Shown piece after piece: positions 42,853 through 55,456 of a stretch of 64,000 bases of DNA. The position numbers and the translations under genes are program-made. Positions within the stretch are counted from its first letter, which is position 1. The number at the start of each line of letters is the position of its first letter. The notes under the pieces were generated by a model. The model was not told the origin of the DNA and made no database searches. It saw nothing but the letters and a program-made list of their open reading frames with translations. Origin of the DNA: Cryptomeria japonica (Eukaryota; Streptophyta; Pinopsida; Cupressales; Cupressaceae); contig NC_081406.1 of the NCBI RefSeq assembly GCF_030272615.1, positions 458,206,072 through 458,270,071 on the forward strand. Reading direction: 5' to 3'.

Positions 42853-45167
42853 GATAGAATTAAGGTTGACAAAAAATATTAAGAAGGTTTGAAGAACATT
42901 ATCAAATGGTTTTCTAAGATTTGCAAATTTCCTATTCCCTTAATGTTTGAATGATAAAATTTGATGTTGTAGACATTTGATTGGAACTATATTTATATTA
43001 TTTGTTGTCATTTCCTTTTTTAAAATATATTATTGTTGACATTTTGAAGGGTTCGAGGAACTAGGTGAGGCCTCACAATTCCAATCATTAGATTCAAATA
43101 GTTAAAGTTCAATTATTTTTACATGAACACACAAATTATACCACATGAATATTTGAAGCTAATTTCATAGTTATTAGTAGACTCACTATGTCTCTAGGAT
43201 CATTTAGTTAAATTAGTTAGTTGTTTATAAGCCCATATTGATACATAAGTGTTGTATGAGAGTGGGAGCTAACTTGCCAATATAACGGATATAAATAGGA
43301 GCTAAAGATTAGAATTATTCAAGGGCATAGTCCTTAGAGTTAATGGAAATAATTTAGGTAATATTTTTTGTTGAAGAAGAAGTTGAGGCATGAATCTCAA
43401 AAATCATGGCAAATGCATAACACAAATGAGAAAAAAAGTGAAGCCCCCTTTAAAACTGACTATGAATGCCACTTATCCCAAACTAATTAGAGGATGTGGA
43501 AAAGCTAGAGTATTTCCAACTATAACTAATCCCCTTCCCTTATGATCAGATTCTGATGGGTGTCAATGCGCTCAATATCACTACTTCAAATACCTTGCAA
43601 CCAATTTCTTGTATTATGCCATCCTATGCATTCACCGGACTTTTAAGTGGAAAAAGTTTGGATTTAAAATTAACATGAATTGAACAGGAATGGCCATTGC
43701 CCATAGTTACCACATATAAATAGTGTGTGATGTTTAAGACATGCCTCCAATGCCTTCAATCATTTTTGCTAATTTTAACCAAAAGAAATTGGTAGGGGTA
43801 AAATTCCTCTCTTCACAGGGCATTATATTTTAAAGACAATGGATTGTGATGGTGGAGGTGAAGGGCGGTGCAACTACTATTAATATTATTGTCAATCCTT
43901 TGAGAAACTAGGGCCTCAAAATGTCTGTTCAAGTCATTGATATGTTTTGGACACCTTTTACATTCCACTCTATTAACCTTACGCTAGCAAAAAAATACTT
44001 AAATTAATTGAATTAAACATGATGTGTACAATGATTTTGATAACATTCAAATGTTTATCATCAAGCACTATATATCTCACATGGCGTATGTAGAACATTC
44101 TTAACATTTGAGTTGTTGAAAGTAAGTGAATCACTTAGATTTATTATATATTGAAAATTTTAATATTTATAATTTATGTTTCATTTTACTGATTTTAAAA
44201 AAAAATTACTTTTATGTTTTCTTATTTCAGAATTTAAGAATCTTTATTTTTTAGTTTATTAATTTTGATTTCCATTGAATAGGTTGCCAAGGCTTATTTC
44301 TCCTCCAACATAATGACCGTCAAATGATTTATGAAGGTTGAAGAGACATTATTTAAAATGGTTATAGCTAAAATAGGTCCATATCGAGATAATCTATCAC
44401 TACAAGTAGATGATACTCAGTGCCCGAATATTTCCTTAGTTTCACCTAACTCATATTGAGTATGATTTGTTAAGAAGACATGGATTGGCCTTGTTTGCTA
44501 GATATATTTGATTGCACCAACTCAATGATTGAGAAAAAAGCCATCAAAAGTGCAAAATAGAAGAATCTTGAAGACATCAACCAAGGGTACAAGATAGTGC
44601 TTCATAGGCCCTATTGACTTGACATGTGGGATATAATGGGACTTGAATTGATGGATTTTGTACACTTCAATGACTATTATATTGATGTGCTCCATAAAAA
44701 GTTCAAGGTTGATGCTCATTGGTGGTGGCACTTCCATGTCCAAACAGTCAACACCTATAAGCTTTTGAGATCAAAATTTAATTGCAAGTTCATTCTATGA
44801 TATTTTTGTTTACAACTTGAGAATTTAAAATTCTGAATTTACAACTCCAATTCTCTAATTTAGTTTTAATAAATATCTAGTTCATTTGCATCAAAGAGGA
44901 ATTGGAGTACATGCTCATTCAACCACTTAGTAAAGTGTAACAGAGTGTACTTACAAATGGTAAAGGACTTAGTGTATCTGCATTCCAACTTGTGTCTATT
45001 GTCACACAAAGTAACTAAAAGGAAGGGGATAAAGAAGTGGGATATTGAGGCAAGGCATATCACCTTGGATGCTACCTTTTAACACCTTGTTGCATTTATC
45101 ATCTAGTGAGCATAAGAGTGATACTATGAGTGCAAGTGCTAGCACCAATGATTGTGGTTATTGTAAT
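42853..45167. other. AT-rich non-coding DNA, nothing recognised
   Basis: No gene, LTR pair or terminal repeat found on either strand. Short open frames (for example 44522-44743 minus) have no family motif. Probably decayed transposon sequence. Confidence 0.4.
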
Positions 45168-47622
45168 TGTAGGCGCTAAAAATCGATATCACCTGCAATT
45201 CTCCATTTTTAACCTAATCACGCATATAATCTTCATTATTTGCACAAACCTATCCTATTGCCCCCTTTACATTTCCTATCCAAATAATTTCATTTCCTTC
45301 CCATTTTAGGTTTGCGGTTTCATTTTACCCTTAAATTCAACCCCCTTGCATTAGATCTTTCCCTTGTCACTTTTGCAATGTCATTTTGCCTAATTTTGTC
45401 CCAATTAGGGTTTTTTGCTCCTCATTCGGCTAGTGCTAACTTTAAGAAACCTGCTCTCAAAAAAATGTATAACATCTTGACAAATATTTAATTTTATTTC
45501 TAGAAAATAATATTTTCATTGGCGAATCTTTTCTGTTTTTAAAGAAAATAATTAATTTTACTGGCAATTTTTTTTTATATCAAATTTTATTAGTAGAAAA
45601 TATTGGTGAATCTTATAAAATAATAAGAGTATGAATTGATTAATATTGCAAATCTTTTCATTTAAAAAAATATTTTTTTATAGAAAAGTAAAGGCCTGAA
45701 GGTGGAAATCATTAATCAGTTTAAGGGGTAGACTCCTTTATTTAGTTTCTACCATTAATTTAAAATAATGTAATAGCCCTCTTTGCATTTCGTGAGATAA
45801 AATGTAACAACAATTTGTAATACTCATGGGGCAAAAAATTCTTTTTAGACCATTGATTTTCATTGAGGTCAACAATTCAAAAATAATTTCAATACCAACA
45901 AGCATTACACCTTGTAAGTACAATTTACCTCATGGAATACAATGAAGGTCATTATATTATATTTTAAATGAATTGTGGCAACTAAAGATTGTTGATATAA
46001 TCCTAAAGTAAGTAATAATTATGATATATTATTGTCAAATTAATTTAGATTTCTACAACAAATTATAAAATATTGGTGAATCTGATGCAATCATGTATTG
46101 AATATTTTGGCAAATCTTTGAGTTAAATTTTATTTTCTTTCGTGATTTAAATAACGCTGAAATAAAAATTTGTAAAAATGTGGTGATTCGGGTCTCCTTA
46201 AAAGTAAAACTTATTAGCCAAATTTTGATTTCCAAATTTTAAAAAATAGCCAATTAGCTAATATTAGCCACTAAAAAAATCATTCCTGATTCGGTCCTCC
46301 CATTTACCCTTTTCCATTTCATGTCCAGATCCTTCCATTTTCTTCCGATTTCAAGTTTGACATTTCATTTATCCTCAACTTGTCCCCTTTGCGTCAGATC
46401 ATTACCCTCTCGATCTAGTGATGTTAATTTTTGACCTATATTGCCTCTCGCTTTCCATTTTCAGTCATGTTGGCTTCATTTCTTCCCTATTATTGTTTCG
46501 AGGTTCCCTTTTGACCTCTTCTTTAACCCCATAGTGTCGCATTCATTCCTTCTCCGTCCGATGACCCACTTTGACCCAATTTACCTATTATTGCTTGGTT
46601 TTATCCAGTATGACCTAATTTTCCAATCTTTGCTCAAATCTTTCCATTTTTTGTCTGAAACTTCCCAATTCTTTCTAAATTCACCTATTTTGACCAAAAT
46701 TGACTTAATTTTACCTAATTAAGGTCTTTGAGCATTAGGTTGACTAATTGCCCTTTTAGGTTTAATTAATTCTTTAATTAATTAAGCTCTTCTTACTAAT
46801 TCTTCTTCTTTAAATCTTTCATCATTTAATCAAACATCTCCCTTTTTAATAATAACTAAATAATATTAAATAATTTAATTAATTTTGATTCATCGCCTTT
46901 ATTAAATGATTTTAACTTTTTAATTAAAAAATTTCATTTCTAATGCCTTATAGTTGAATAATTTATTTGAATTATTCAATTAGCTAAGTATGTCATCAAA
47001 ATTAAATAAATATCTTTATTTATTTAATTTTACAATTATATTCTCATACGAGGATAATATCTTCTTTTTTAATTATTACTTGCAGAATATCCTCCTAATT
47101 TTTTAAAATGGTGATATCATCTTGGATATTTATGAGATTTCTCTTTGATTTTTGAAAATTGTGTTTTTTGGAAATATGTCATTATATCTTCTTTTTTTTT
47201 TTTCAAAAATGAGGTATGTGTTGCGACTTCAAAATATTGGTCAAATTTTGAAGACCCAGGTTCAAAATTTTGTTAAATGCATTCATAATTGCCTTGTAGA
47301 ACAGGCCTGAGTAGCTCAGTTTGTGAGCTCATATTTTTGCACCAGTGAAAAGTCATGTAAAATCCTCTTAAGAGATTGTTATACACCTTGAAAAGATGCC
47401 ATTATTCCATTTTCATCTTTCCTGGACCAGATTTGATGTTTTTGTGAAGTCTCCTTTGAAGGTCCTGAGGTTAGGGTTGTTGTTTGCACCTTTTGCACAT
47501 TTCTGAGTAACTCACTTTGAGCAGTTGTATATTCGTGTCAAATGATCGCCATGCTAGACTAAGATTTTCTTGTTATTGTGTACTATTTATTGAAGCCCCA
47601 TGATCTATTTAATAGGATTTCC
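45168..47622. repeat. F repeat, left copy (LTR-like), cut by the E 3' LTR
   Basis: Possible start TGTAGGCGCTAAAAATCG at 45168. The part from about 46435 to 47622 matches 61497-62663 closely and ends at GGATTTCC, where the E LTR begins. About 45440-46290 is an AT-rich block with a degenerate internal duplication (AAAATATTGGTGAATC at about 45597 and 46068) and may be a separate insertion. No ORF. Orientation undetermined. Confidence 0.6.
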
Positions 47623-48732
47623 TGAAGAGGGGAAAACAGATTTGAGGGTTAAATGATCAAAACATAACGAAATAAACATGTTGAATGCTAAAATATCATT
47701 AAAAGACCATTTCACCTTGCTATTTTACCTTCTCCTTCGGATTGAGCTTGATGAAGTGAAGGCACCCCTTGATAATGCTCCACTTGATGTGCTCCTTTGA
47801 TTGCTGGATGTGGATGGCTCTCCAATGTTGTGCACAAATGGAATGGATTTGAAAAATGATAAGGATGAGATGATCAAGTTGCCAAGATGATTTCCTGGGC
47901 TCAAAAGGGTAGCATAAACTTACTGGATTTCAAGATGTTTTGAATGAAGGGATGGAGCACTATTTTATAGGAATAGGAGAGGAAAATGAATGGCTAGGAT
48001 GAATTCGAGATGAAGGGCTAAGATTTACTTGTGAGCTCACACGAGGTCCAAGAGAGGGTGTGGAGATCAAGAAATATGCCTTAAAGGCATTTTGTATCTC
48101 CACACTCCACAAGATGCATTGGAGGAATTAAAAGTTCTCCAAAAAAGGATATCATGGGGATTGAAGGAATAAAAAGGAATTAAAAATTCCTTGGGAGAGG
48201 AGATGCCTAGAGGAATGTGTGATTTCAAAAATCTTACATTCACCTAGGAAAAGAGAATTTAAAGCTAGTGGCTGGATGAAAATGACAAAGAGTTGACTTT
48301 GTGACTAATCATGATGATTAACCATTAACGACTCATTAGGAGGGGGATTAGAGGAAATGTTAGGTGGGATTAATATTTGTAGGAGAATTTGACTAGGAAA
48401 GAGAATGAGTGGAGGGAATAAAAAATTAGAAGAATAATGTTAAGTGAGTTTAGGGAGTTTCTAGAAGAATGAATTAAGAAGATGATTTGTAGGAATCATG
48501 TAGGATAACTAATTAATTGAAATTTATTAGCTAAGAGGAAGATTTGTGAGGATTTGATTTTTTAGAAGAATAAAGAAAGGGATTGATTTATTAAATAAAT
48601 GAATCATATGCTATAGTGACAATATTAATTATATTTAATTAATATTGAGAGGAATTTGAATTAACATAATTAATTTAATTAATTATGCGAGGAATTAAAA
48701 ATAATTAAAATAATTATTTTTAAGTGTCTACA
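47623..48732 (-). repeat. Element E 3' LTR
   Basis: On the minus strand, TGTAGACACTTAAAAATAATT to CCCCTCTTCA (TG...CA). Directly preceded by a polypurine tract. Near-identical to 58735-59856 along its length. A TATAAAATA box lies at 47961-47969. Confidence 0.85.
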
Positions 48733-48748
48733 TTTTGCCCCTTTGAAG
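48733..48748 (-). other. Element E polypurine tract
   Basis: Minus strand: TTCAAAGGGGCAAAA, then the LTR. Confidence 0.75.
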
Positions 48749-48953
48749 TGAGGTGTGATGATACATTGATTCAAATAATAATCTTGTTTTGATGTTGATA
48801 TTGGTTTGATAGGATGCCCCAACTCTTGATTGATAGATTATGGTATGGTGATGCCCCCTCGAGAGATCAATTGAGGTATTTGATCTTTGGCATTTTTGCA
48901 AAATTGATATCTTGATAGATTTGATTTGATTCGATTGATAAGATCTAGATTCA
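48749..48953 (-). other. Element E 3' untranslated region, distal part
   Basis: Non-coding, between the tract and the minisatellite. Confidence 0.5.
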
Positions 48954-49829
48954 GTCTGGTTTCAAGAAGAATTCATCCTGTATAAGACAAAGATGATCAA
49001 AGTGTCTGGTTTCAGGAAGGATTCATCCTGTATAAGACATGATTGATCACAATATCTGATTTCAGGAAGGATTCATCTTGTATAAGACATGATCGGAGTG
49101 TCTGGTTTCAGGAAGGATACATCCTGTATAAGACATGACTGATCACAATGTCTGGTTTCAGGAAGGATTCATCTCGTATAAGACATGATCAGATCACAAC
49201 GTCTGGTTGCAGGAAGGATTCATCCTGTATAAGACATGATCGATCACAATGTCTGGTTTCAGGAAGGATTCATCCTATATAAGACATGATCAGATCACAA
49301 CGTCTGGTTTCAAGAAGGATTCATCCTGTATAAGACATGATTGATCACAACATCTGGTTTTAGGAAGGATTCATCCCGTATAAGACATGAGCGGAGTGTC
49401 TGGTTTCAGGAAGGCTACATCGTGTATAAGACATGACTGATCACAACGTCTGGTTTCAGGAAGGATTCATCTTGTATAAGATAGGATCAGATCACAATGT
49501 CTGGTTTTAGGAAGGATTCATCCTATATAAGACATGATTGATCATAATGTCAAGTTTCAGGAAGGATTCATCCTGTATAAGACATGATCGGAGTGACTGG
49601 TTTCAGGAAGGCTACATCCTGTATAAGACATGACTGATCACAACGTCTGGTTACAGGAAGGATTTATCCTGTATAAGACATGATCAGATCACAACGTCTG
49701 GTTTCAGGAAGGATTCATCCTATATAAGACATGATCAGATCACAACGTCTGGTTTTAGGAAGGATTCATCCTGTATAAGACATGATCAGAGCGTTTGTTT
49801 TCAAGAAGGATACATCCTATATAAGACAT
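48954..49829 (-). repeat. About 50-base minisatellite in element E 3' untranslated region, 18 units
   Basis: On the + strand each unit reads like GTCTGGTTTCAGGAAGG, ATTCATCCTGTATAAGACAT, GATCNGATCACAAC. I count 18 copies of the ATAAGACA-type core. Each carries the small inverted repeat AGGAT-TC-ATCCT and a TGATC/GATCA palindrome. Variants follow a pattern (CGGAGTG type, CTGATC type, CAGATC type). Confidence 0.9.
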
Positions 49830-50894
49830 GAATCCGAATTAGAATTGATTATGTGAGGAAAGAAAAACATACAGGAAGAAAAATTAGGGTGGAAGGGATA
49901 AATGAGGAAGATATATGAAGTAGTCATGAGGTATTTGGAGAGAAGAATAAGAGATGCGAGAACGCAGAGGAAAATGGGGGCAATTGAGAACTCCATGGGA
50001 TTATTGAGTTTAGGATTTGATGGAATGATGGTGAGATTTTGTGCACAATAAATGTGTAGAGCCAACCTAGTTTGATGTTGCCCTGAGTGACTTGCACCAT
50101 TGATTATAGAAATCAGGATGCCATGAGAAACACAGGGCGTGGAATGACTCTGTAGACAAATGGGAATTTCTTGCACACAACAATGCAAGTGTTAAGAAAC
50201 ACTAATGCAAAATTGTGGGTTCATGTAAGGAAACCCTCAAACACACCGATACCTCTTGTACACGAGAAGGTAAGTGTTGATAAACACTAGTACCAGGCCA
50301 CCGATTTATACAAGAAGGATCCAAAACATGCCATACTATGAAATATGCCCCAGTATGCACCTATCATAACATACCTAGATATGGAAGAACCCAGGCAGTC
50401 GTAAATAGTTGCAGTCGTAGGGCAAAAGATGCAAGCCTATATGAAAAGATCTAACAAAATCTAACAAGTCTCTTCCTTGCAACCACATGATACCTCTTGC
50501 CAAGAGTAGAACTAGGATGGACTTGGGATTGTTTCTCAAGACTTATTGGAGCTTATACACAGAGGCATAAAATCTCAGTTTCAATGGGATATTCCTTGTT
50601 CATGACTCGGGTAAAGACTCATCATCATACACATGTTTTATTGGGAGGTGGAAAAGAAGGAATGTTGCGCATGGGTGGGCTGGATGGGAGATGATTTGTA
50701 GTATCAACATGATAGACAGTGGATCCGGTTATTTACCTTGGCGTCTGCATAGAGGTTTTCACCAAGGTACTTGTCCATAGCACCACCAAGTGGTTTTCAC
50801 TAATGGACAAATTGTTTTTCTTTCTTTTTTTGATTTTTTTTAAAAAAAAATTTCTTGAATTTTTTTTTTTTTTTTTGACCATTTAAGACTTTCT
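49830..50894 (-). other. Element E 3' untranslated region, proximal part
   Basis: Non-coding. Includes a homopolymer-rich stretch at 50818-50877 (T and A runs). The open frame 49817-50188 has no family features. Confidence 0.5.
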
Positions 50895-52447
50895 AAGGAC
50901 TAAGCATAAAATCTTTTGAGGTGCATGATATTCATTGGATCATCCAAAGGATCACCTTCAGGATTAGCCAACTGATAAGCTCCTGATCCATATTTCGCTG
51001 TGATTACATATGGTCCAAGCCAATTAGGCTCGGACTTGCCTTTCTTTTCTCTTTCTTGTAGATTTTTCTAATTTTCCATGAGGACAAGATCACCAACTTG
51101 GAATTCTCGGGTTCTGAATTTTTTATGATAACTCATGTGCAGATGATTTTGATATAACCAGAGATGATTCAAGGCCTTGAGGTGCCTTTCATCTAACAAT
51201 TCTTCCTCTAGTAGGATGTTTTGCAGCGGTACCCTTAGAGACGGGATCTCGATCTCAAGGGGAAGGATGGCTTTGGAACCAAATACTAGGGAATAAGGAG
51301 TGGCACCTATGGGGACATAGATGGAGGTGTGGTAGGCCCACAATGCAGGATGGATTTGGAGGTTCCAATCATGGCCCGCTTCATTGACTGTCTTTTTGAG
51401 GATTTTTATTAGGGTTTTATTAGAAGCCTCAGCTTGGCCATTGCCTTGGGGGTAATATGGAGTGGAGAAGCGGTGTTGGATGTTGAATTTTTGGCAGAGT
51501 TATTTGACATCCTGGTTCTTAAATTGTTTACCATTATCTGTGATGATAACTTTTGGGACTCCATATCGGCAGATTAGGTAGTTCAGGATGAATTTGGATA
51601 TTTGCTTGCCGGTGGTGAAAGTAAGAGGGATAGCCTCTACCCACTTGGTGAAGTATTCGATGGCGGTGATAATGAATTTATGTCCATTGGAAGATGAAGG
51701 GTGGATTTTCCCAATGAGATCGAGCCCCCACTGCAAGAAGGGCCATGGTGTAATGAATGGCAGCAATTCTTGTGACGGTGCATGAATCTTGTCGCCATGC
51801 TACTAGCAAGGGATGCATTTCTTCACATAATTGTATGCATCTTCTTCCATTTTAGGCCAATAGTATCCTGTTCTCAAAAGTTTTTTAGCCAATGTGAGTC
51901 CACTTGAGTGTGCCCCATAGATACCCTCGTGTAATTCATGTAATGCCCATTCTGCTTCTTGTTTATCTAAACGCCTTAGGAGGGAACCATCAAAATGCCT
52001 TCTGAACAAGGTGTCTGCAAGGATGGTGTAATGGGCACATCGGCGGATGAAGGATTGCTATTGGATTTTGGTGAGGTGTGGGGGAATGGTGTTGTCTTTG
52101 AGGAAAGAGAAGGTTTCTTGGTACCAAGGGGACTCGGGACCAACAAGAAGACACACCATTTTAGACTCTGGTAGGTCATATGTCGGTATAAATAATTGCT
52201 CGACCAAGAACTCGCACTTCTGACTATGTGCTGGCATTTGAAGGAGGGAGCCAATGGTGGCCATTGCATCTGCAGCCCTATTGTTTGTTCATAGAGTTTG
52301 ATCAAACTTGATTGTCGTGAAATATTGCTTAAGATCTTCAACCATTGTATGGTAGGGAAGGAGTTTATCATCTTTTGTCTGGTATTCATCATTGACATGT
52401 TTTATGATGAGTTGGGAATCGCCATAGACTTGTAATTCCTTTATTTT
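50895..52447 (-). pseudogene. Element E second RNase H end and integrase
   Basis: Continues after a TAG at 52447. End of the archaeal-type RNase H: KELQVYGDSQLIIKHVNDEY and NNRAADAMATIGSL. Then the integrase His-His-Cys-Cys finger (HELHEGIYGAHSSGLT ... KKCIPC) and core residues: D in FLQWGLDLIGKI, D in VIITDNGKQF, E in GNGQAEASNK. The C-terminal part includes REFQVGDLVLMEN and PNWLGPYVITAKYGSG, ending MHLKRFYA. Stops (TAG-type and others) and small frame changes break it. Integrase would insert the cDNA into the genome. Confidence 0.85.
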
Positions 52448-55405
52448 CTAGTGGATAACCAAGCGTAAACCTGTGATGAGGGCTTCGTATTCTACTATGT
52501 TATTGGTACATGTAAAGGCTATCTTGTATGATTTGGGGATGCCATCTCCTTGAGGTGTGACAAATAATATTCCTACCCCCAATCCATTTGGAGTGTAGAA
52601 GCCATCAAAATACAAGTTCCTTGTGGAGGATGTGGTAACAGTCATAATGAACTCATCTGGTAGTTCTGTGAGAAGAGGATGGTCGCCTGGAAGTGGAGCT
52701 TCAGCCAACTGATCTGCAATGACTTGTCCCTTGATTGCTTTTCTATCCACACATTCAATGTCAAACTCGCTTAAGAGCATGACCCATTTGGCAGTTCTGC
52801 CAGTGAGAGCAGCTTTGGAAAAGAGATATTTAAGTGGATCAATTTTAGCAATTAATTTTGTCTTATTATTTAGCATATAGTGTCGTAGTTTCTGTGTGCT
52901 GAACACTAATGCCAAACATGCTCTTTCAATGGGGGTGTAAATGAGTTCATATCCTACCAACATCCAACTGATATAGTAAATGGCATGTTCCTTCCCTTGA
53001 TCATCTGTTTGCACCAATAATGCCCCCAATGCCACTGCAGTAGCACATATATACAAAATAAGGGGTTTCCTAGGAGTAGGAGGCATCAATACGGGAAGTG
53101 ATGCAAGATATTCTTTTAATTTCTCAAAGGCCTTTTGACATAGGCAATCCCATTTAAATTTTGTGTCTTTATGCAATAGGTGTGCAAATGGATGGCACTT
53201 GTCTGTTAGCTGTGAAATGAAATGCCTGACAGACTGGAGTTTTCCCTGGAGACTGTGTAGTTGTCTGAGAGTTTTTGGTGGAGGCATTTCCATAATGGCT
53301 TTTACCTTTGTGAGATCAACCTCGATGCCTCTACAGGAAACAATGAATTGCAGTAGTTTTCCCGATGTGACGCCAAACACACACTTTTTTGGATTCAGCC
53401 GTAGTTTGTATTTTTTCAATCTTTTGAAGATTTGTTTTAGAATGGGGATGTGTTCTTGTTTTGTCTTGGATTTTCCTAGCAGATCATCCACGTAGTCCTC
53501 CATAATTTTGTGCAAGAGGTCATGAAAAATTGTTGTCATTGCCCGTTGATACGTAGCTCTAGCATTTTTAAGGCCAAAAGGCATGACCCGGTAATAGAAG
53601 GTACCCCATGGTGTTGTGAATGTAGTTTTATGCTGATCCTCATCTGCTATCCCGATTTGGTTGTATCCAGAAAATGCATCCATTAGCGATAACATTTCAT
53701 GTCCTGTTGTAAGGTCCACAATCATGTCTATATTGGGGAGCAGGAAATCATCTTTAGGACTAGCTATATTTAGATCTCGGAAATCTGTGCAGATGCAGAT
53801 GCCCCCAGCAGGTTTATCGACAGGTACAATGTTGGAGACCCATTCAACATAATCTATTGGTTTGATAAATTTTGCATCTAACAAATTTTGGAGTTTTGCC
53901 TTGACCAGGAGTACAATATGTGGGTGCATTTCACGCAATTTTTGTTTTATAGGTTTTGCATCTGAGCAGAAAGTGAGATTGTGAACCACCAAGGCAGGGT
54001 CCAACCCTAGCATATCGAAATAGGACCATGCAAAATTGATTTTTACCTCTGTCAGGAAGTTGATGAAGTCTTGTTTCTTGATTTCTATGAGGGATTTGGC
54101 AATGAGCACATTTTTTGGAATGACCTCGGTGCCCATGTTGATGTTGTCTGTTTCTTCTATCAACAATTTTGATTTATCCTGTGGAAGGTAACCAATGGTA
54201 GGGAGGTCAAATCCCTTATCGTCAAGTGCCTTTTCCAGGTTTTCACTTTCAGATACGCCCTTTGTTTTTATTTCTTGTTCATCCAAAGGCACCTCAGGGA
54301 GGTTTTCACCTAGGGAATCATATCTTTTTCTTTTATTATCATTTTTGTGGCTAAGGGCATTGACTTGACTACCAAAGTATCCCTTTTCGTGTAGTTGAAT
54401 ACCCTCGATTCTGCTACAATCTTCCATATTTTCTACTGTTAGGAGAGCAATGAGAGCATTATCGTCGACACAGATATCTAAAGTGGGTTTGTCTCGTTGG
54501 CCCCAATCAATGAGTTTAGGATGGACAAGATGTAGCTCATGTGAAGTGGGAGGGGTTACGTGGGTGATGTTATTGATGTAGGCGTCCAAGAAGATATCTT
54601 TCTCATATTCATAAGGCATTTCGTGGAATTCCTCTTCGTTAGCGCTTTCGATATCCGAAGAAGGACTAGAAGGGGCACCAACAATAGTAATCTTAGGCAC
54701 CAGGGTGTACCCCAAGCCTCTGTTGTATCTATAGGAGATAGGATTTATGGGTGTTTTTCTTCCTTTCTCCTCTAGTCCTAGGCCGTGTCCTTTGTAACCC
54801 ATTTTTTCAACTATGGCAGATGCTTTTGGGTACATTTCTTTGGATATTCTTGTTGGATCTTCATCTTCTTCCCGATACAGCCATGAATAGATATCTGCTT
54901 CGAGGCTCTCATTATCAAGTGGGCCCCATTGCTGGAAGGTAGTGTTTTGGCATTGCATGACTAGTTTTGGGTCCTTTTTTATCTCTTTTGGTTTGCCAAA
55001 TGACTTAGGAGAGAGAGGGAGGTTGCCTATTAATAAGACGTCCTCCAATTTGTATTCTCCACAGCCATTGTCCAAGATCTTTATTTGATTATCTGGTTGG
55101 GATGATGTGGAGGCAACATTTGATGTGTTGGATGGAGGCGTTGGCGAGGATCTATTTAGTGGGAAATGATACAGATGCTTCCCCTCTAATAGTTTGCAAT
55201 ATTGAAAAGGTTGGGGATCACCTTTGATAGTGATGACTCTTCCATTATAGGGGAATTTGATGCATTGGTGATAGGTGGAGAGTACGACTTGCAAGGAATG
55301 AATCCATGGCCTCCTGAGGAGAATGTTGTAGGGGAGATCAAGATCTAGTGCTTGGCAAGGGGTTTCAATTGTAATGGGGCCCACTTGAAGAGGTAATGTG
55401 ATCAT
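52448..55405 (-). CDS. Element E pol, stop-free 985-codon segment: protease end, G-patch-like, RT, RNase H
   Basis: Open from 55405 to 52448. Residues 1-70: end of the retropepsin domain (LDLPYNILLRRPWIHSLQ). About 195-225: KMGYKGHGLGLEEKGRKTPI, a G-patch-like motif. About 470-680: RT, with FAWSYFDMLGLDP, EWVSNIVPVDKPAGGICICT, LMDAFSGYNQI, FGLKNARATYQRAM and the catalytic EDYVDDLL. About 700-860: RNase H, with FKWDCLCQKAFEKLK, ERACLALVFSTQKLRHYM and WVMLLSEFDIEC. Its first acidic residue is not evident, as is usual in Tat elements. About 930-985: start of a second RNase H (NLYFDGFYTPNGLGVGILF, NNIVEYEALITGL). Ends at a TAG, so it is a segment of a longer polyprotein; the frame also extends upstream of the first Met through a TAA near 55457. 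Confidence 0.9.
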   Translation of the reverse strand: MITLPLQVGPITIETPCQALDLDLPYNILLRRPWIHSLQVVLSTYHQCIKFPYNGRVITIKGDPQPFQYCKLLEGKHLYHFPLNRSSPTPPSNTSNVASTSSQPDNQIKILDNGCGEYKLEDVLLIGNLPLSPKSFGKPKEIKKDPKLVMQCQNTTFQQWGPLDNESLEADIYSWLYREEDEDPTRISKEMYPKASAIVEKMGYKGHGLGLEEKGRKTPINPISYRYNRGLGYTLVPKITIVGAPSSPSSDIESANEEEFHEMPYEYEKDIFLDAYINNITHVTPPTSHELHLVHPKLIDWGQRDKPTLDICVDDNALIALLTVENMEDCSRIEGIQLHEKGYFGSQVNALSHKNDNKRKRYDSLGENLPEVPLDEQEIKTKGVSESENLEKALDDKGFDLPTIGYLPQDKSKLLIEETDNINMGTEVIPKNVLIAKSLIEIKKQDFINFLTEVKINFAWSYFDMLGLDPALVVHNLTFCSDAKPIKQKLREMHPHIVLLVKAKLQNLLDAKFIKPIDYVEWVSNIVPVDKPAGGICICTDFRDLNIASPKDDFLLPNIDMIVDLTTGHEMLSLMDAFSGYNQIGIADEDQHKTTFTTPWGTFYYRVMPFGLKNARATYQRAMTTIFHDLLHKIMEDYVDDLLGKSKTKQEHIPILKQIFKRLKKYKLRLNPKKCVFGVTSGKLLQFIVSCRGIEVDLTKVKAIMEMPPPKTLRQLHSLQGKLQSVRHFISQLTDKCHPFAHLLHKDTKFKWDCLCQKAFEKLKEYLASLPVLMPPTPRKPLILYICATAVALGALLVQTDDQGKEHAIYYISWMLVGYELIYTPIERACLALVFSTQKLRHYMLNNKTKLIAKIDPLKYLFSKAALTGRTAKWVMLLSEFDIECVDRKAIKGQVIADQLAEAPLPGDHPLLTELPDEFIMTVTTSSTRNLYFDGFYTPNGLGVGILFVTPQGDGIPKSYKIAFTCTNNIVEYEALITGLRLVIH

Positions 55406-55456
55406 GCCCTTTGAAATTCTTTCTGCATCATCATATGCCTTTATTGTGATCCTTCC

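Noticed and set aside
43000-45167. Host gene in the region without transposon motifs
   Set aside because: No frame over about 75 codons and no recognisable protein on either strand.
48954-49829. Possible CRISPR array
   Set aside because: Units are contiguous with no unique spacers, there are no cas genes, and the context is a plant retrotransposon.
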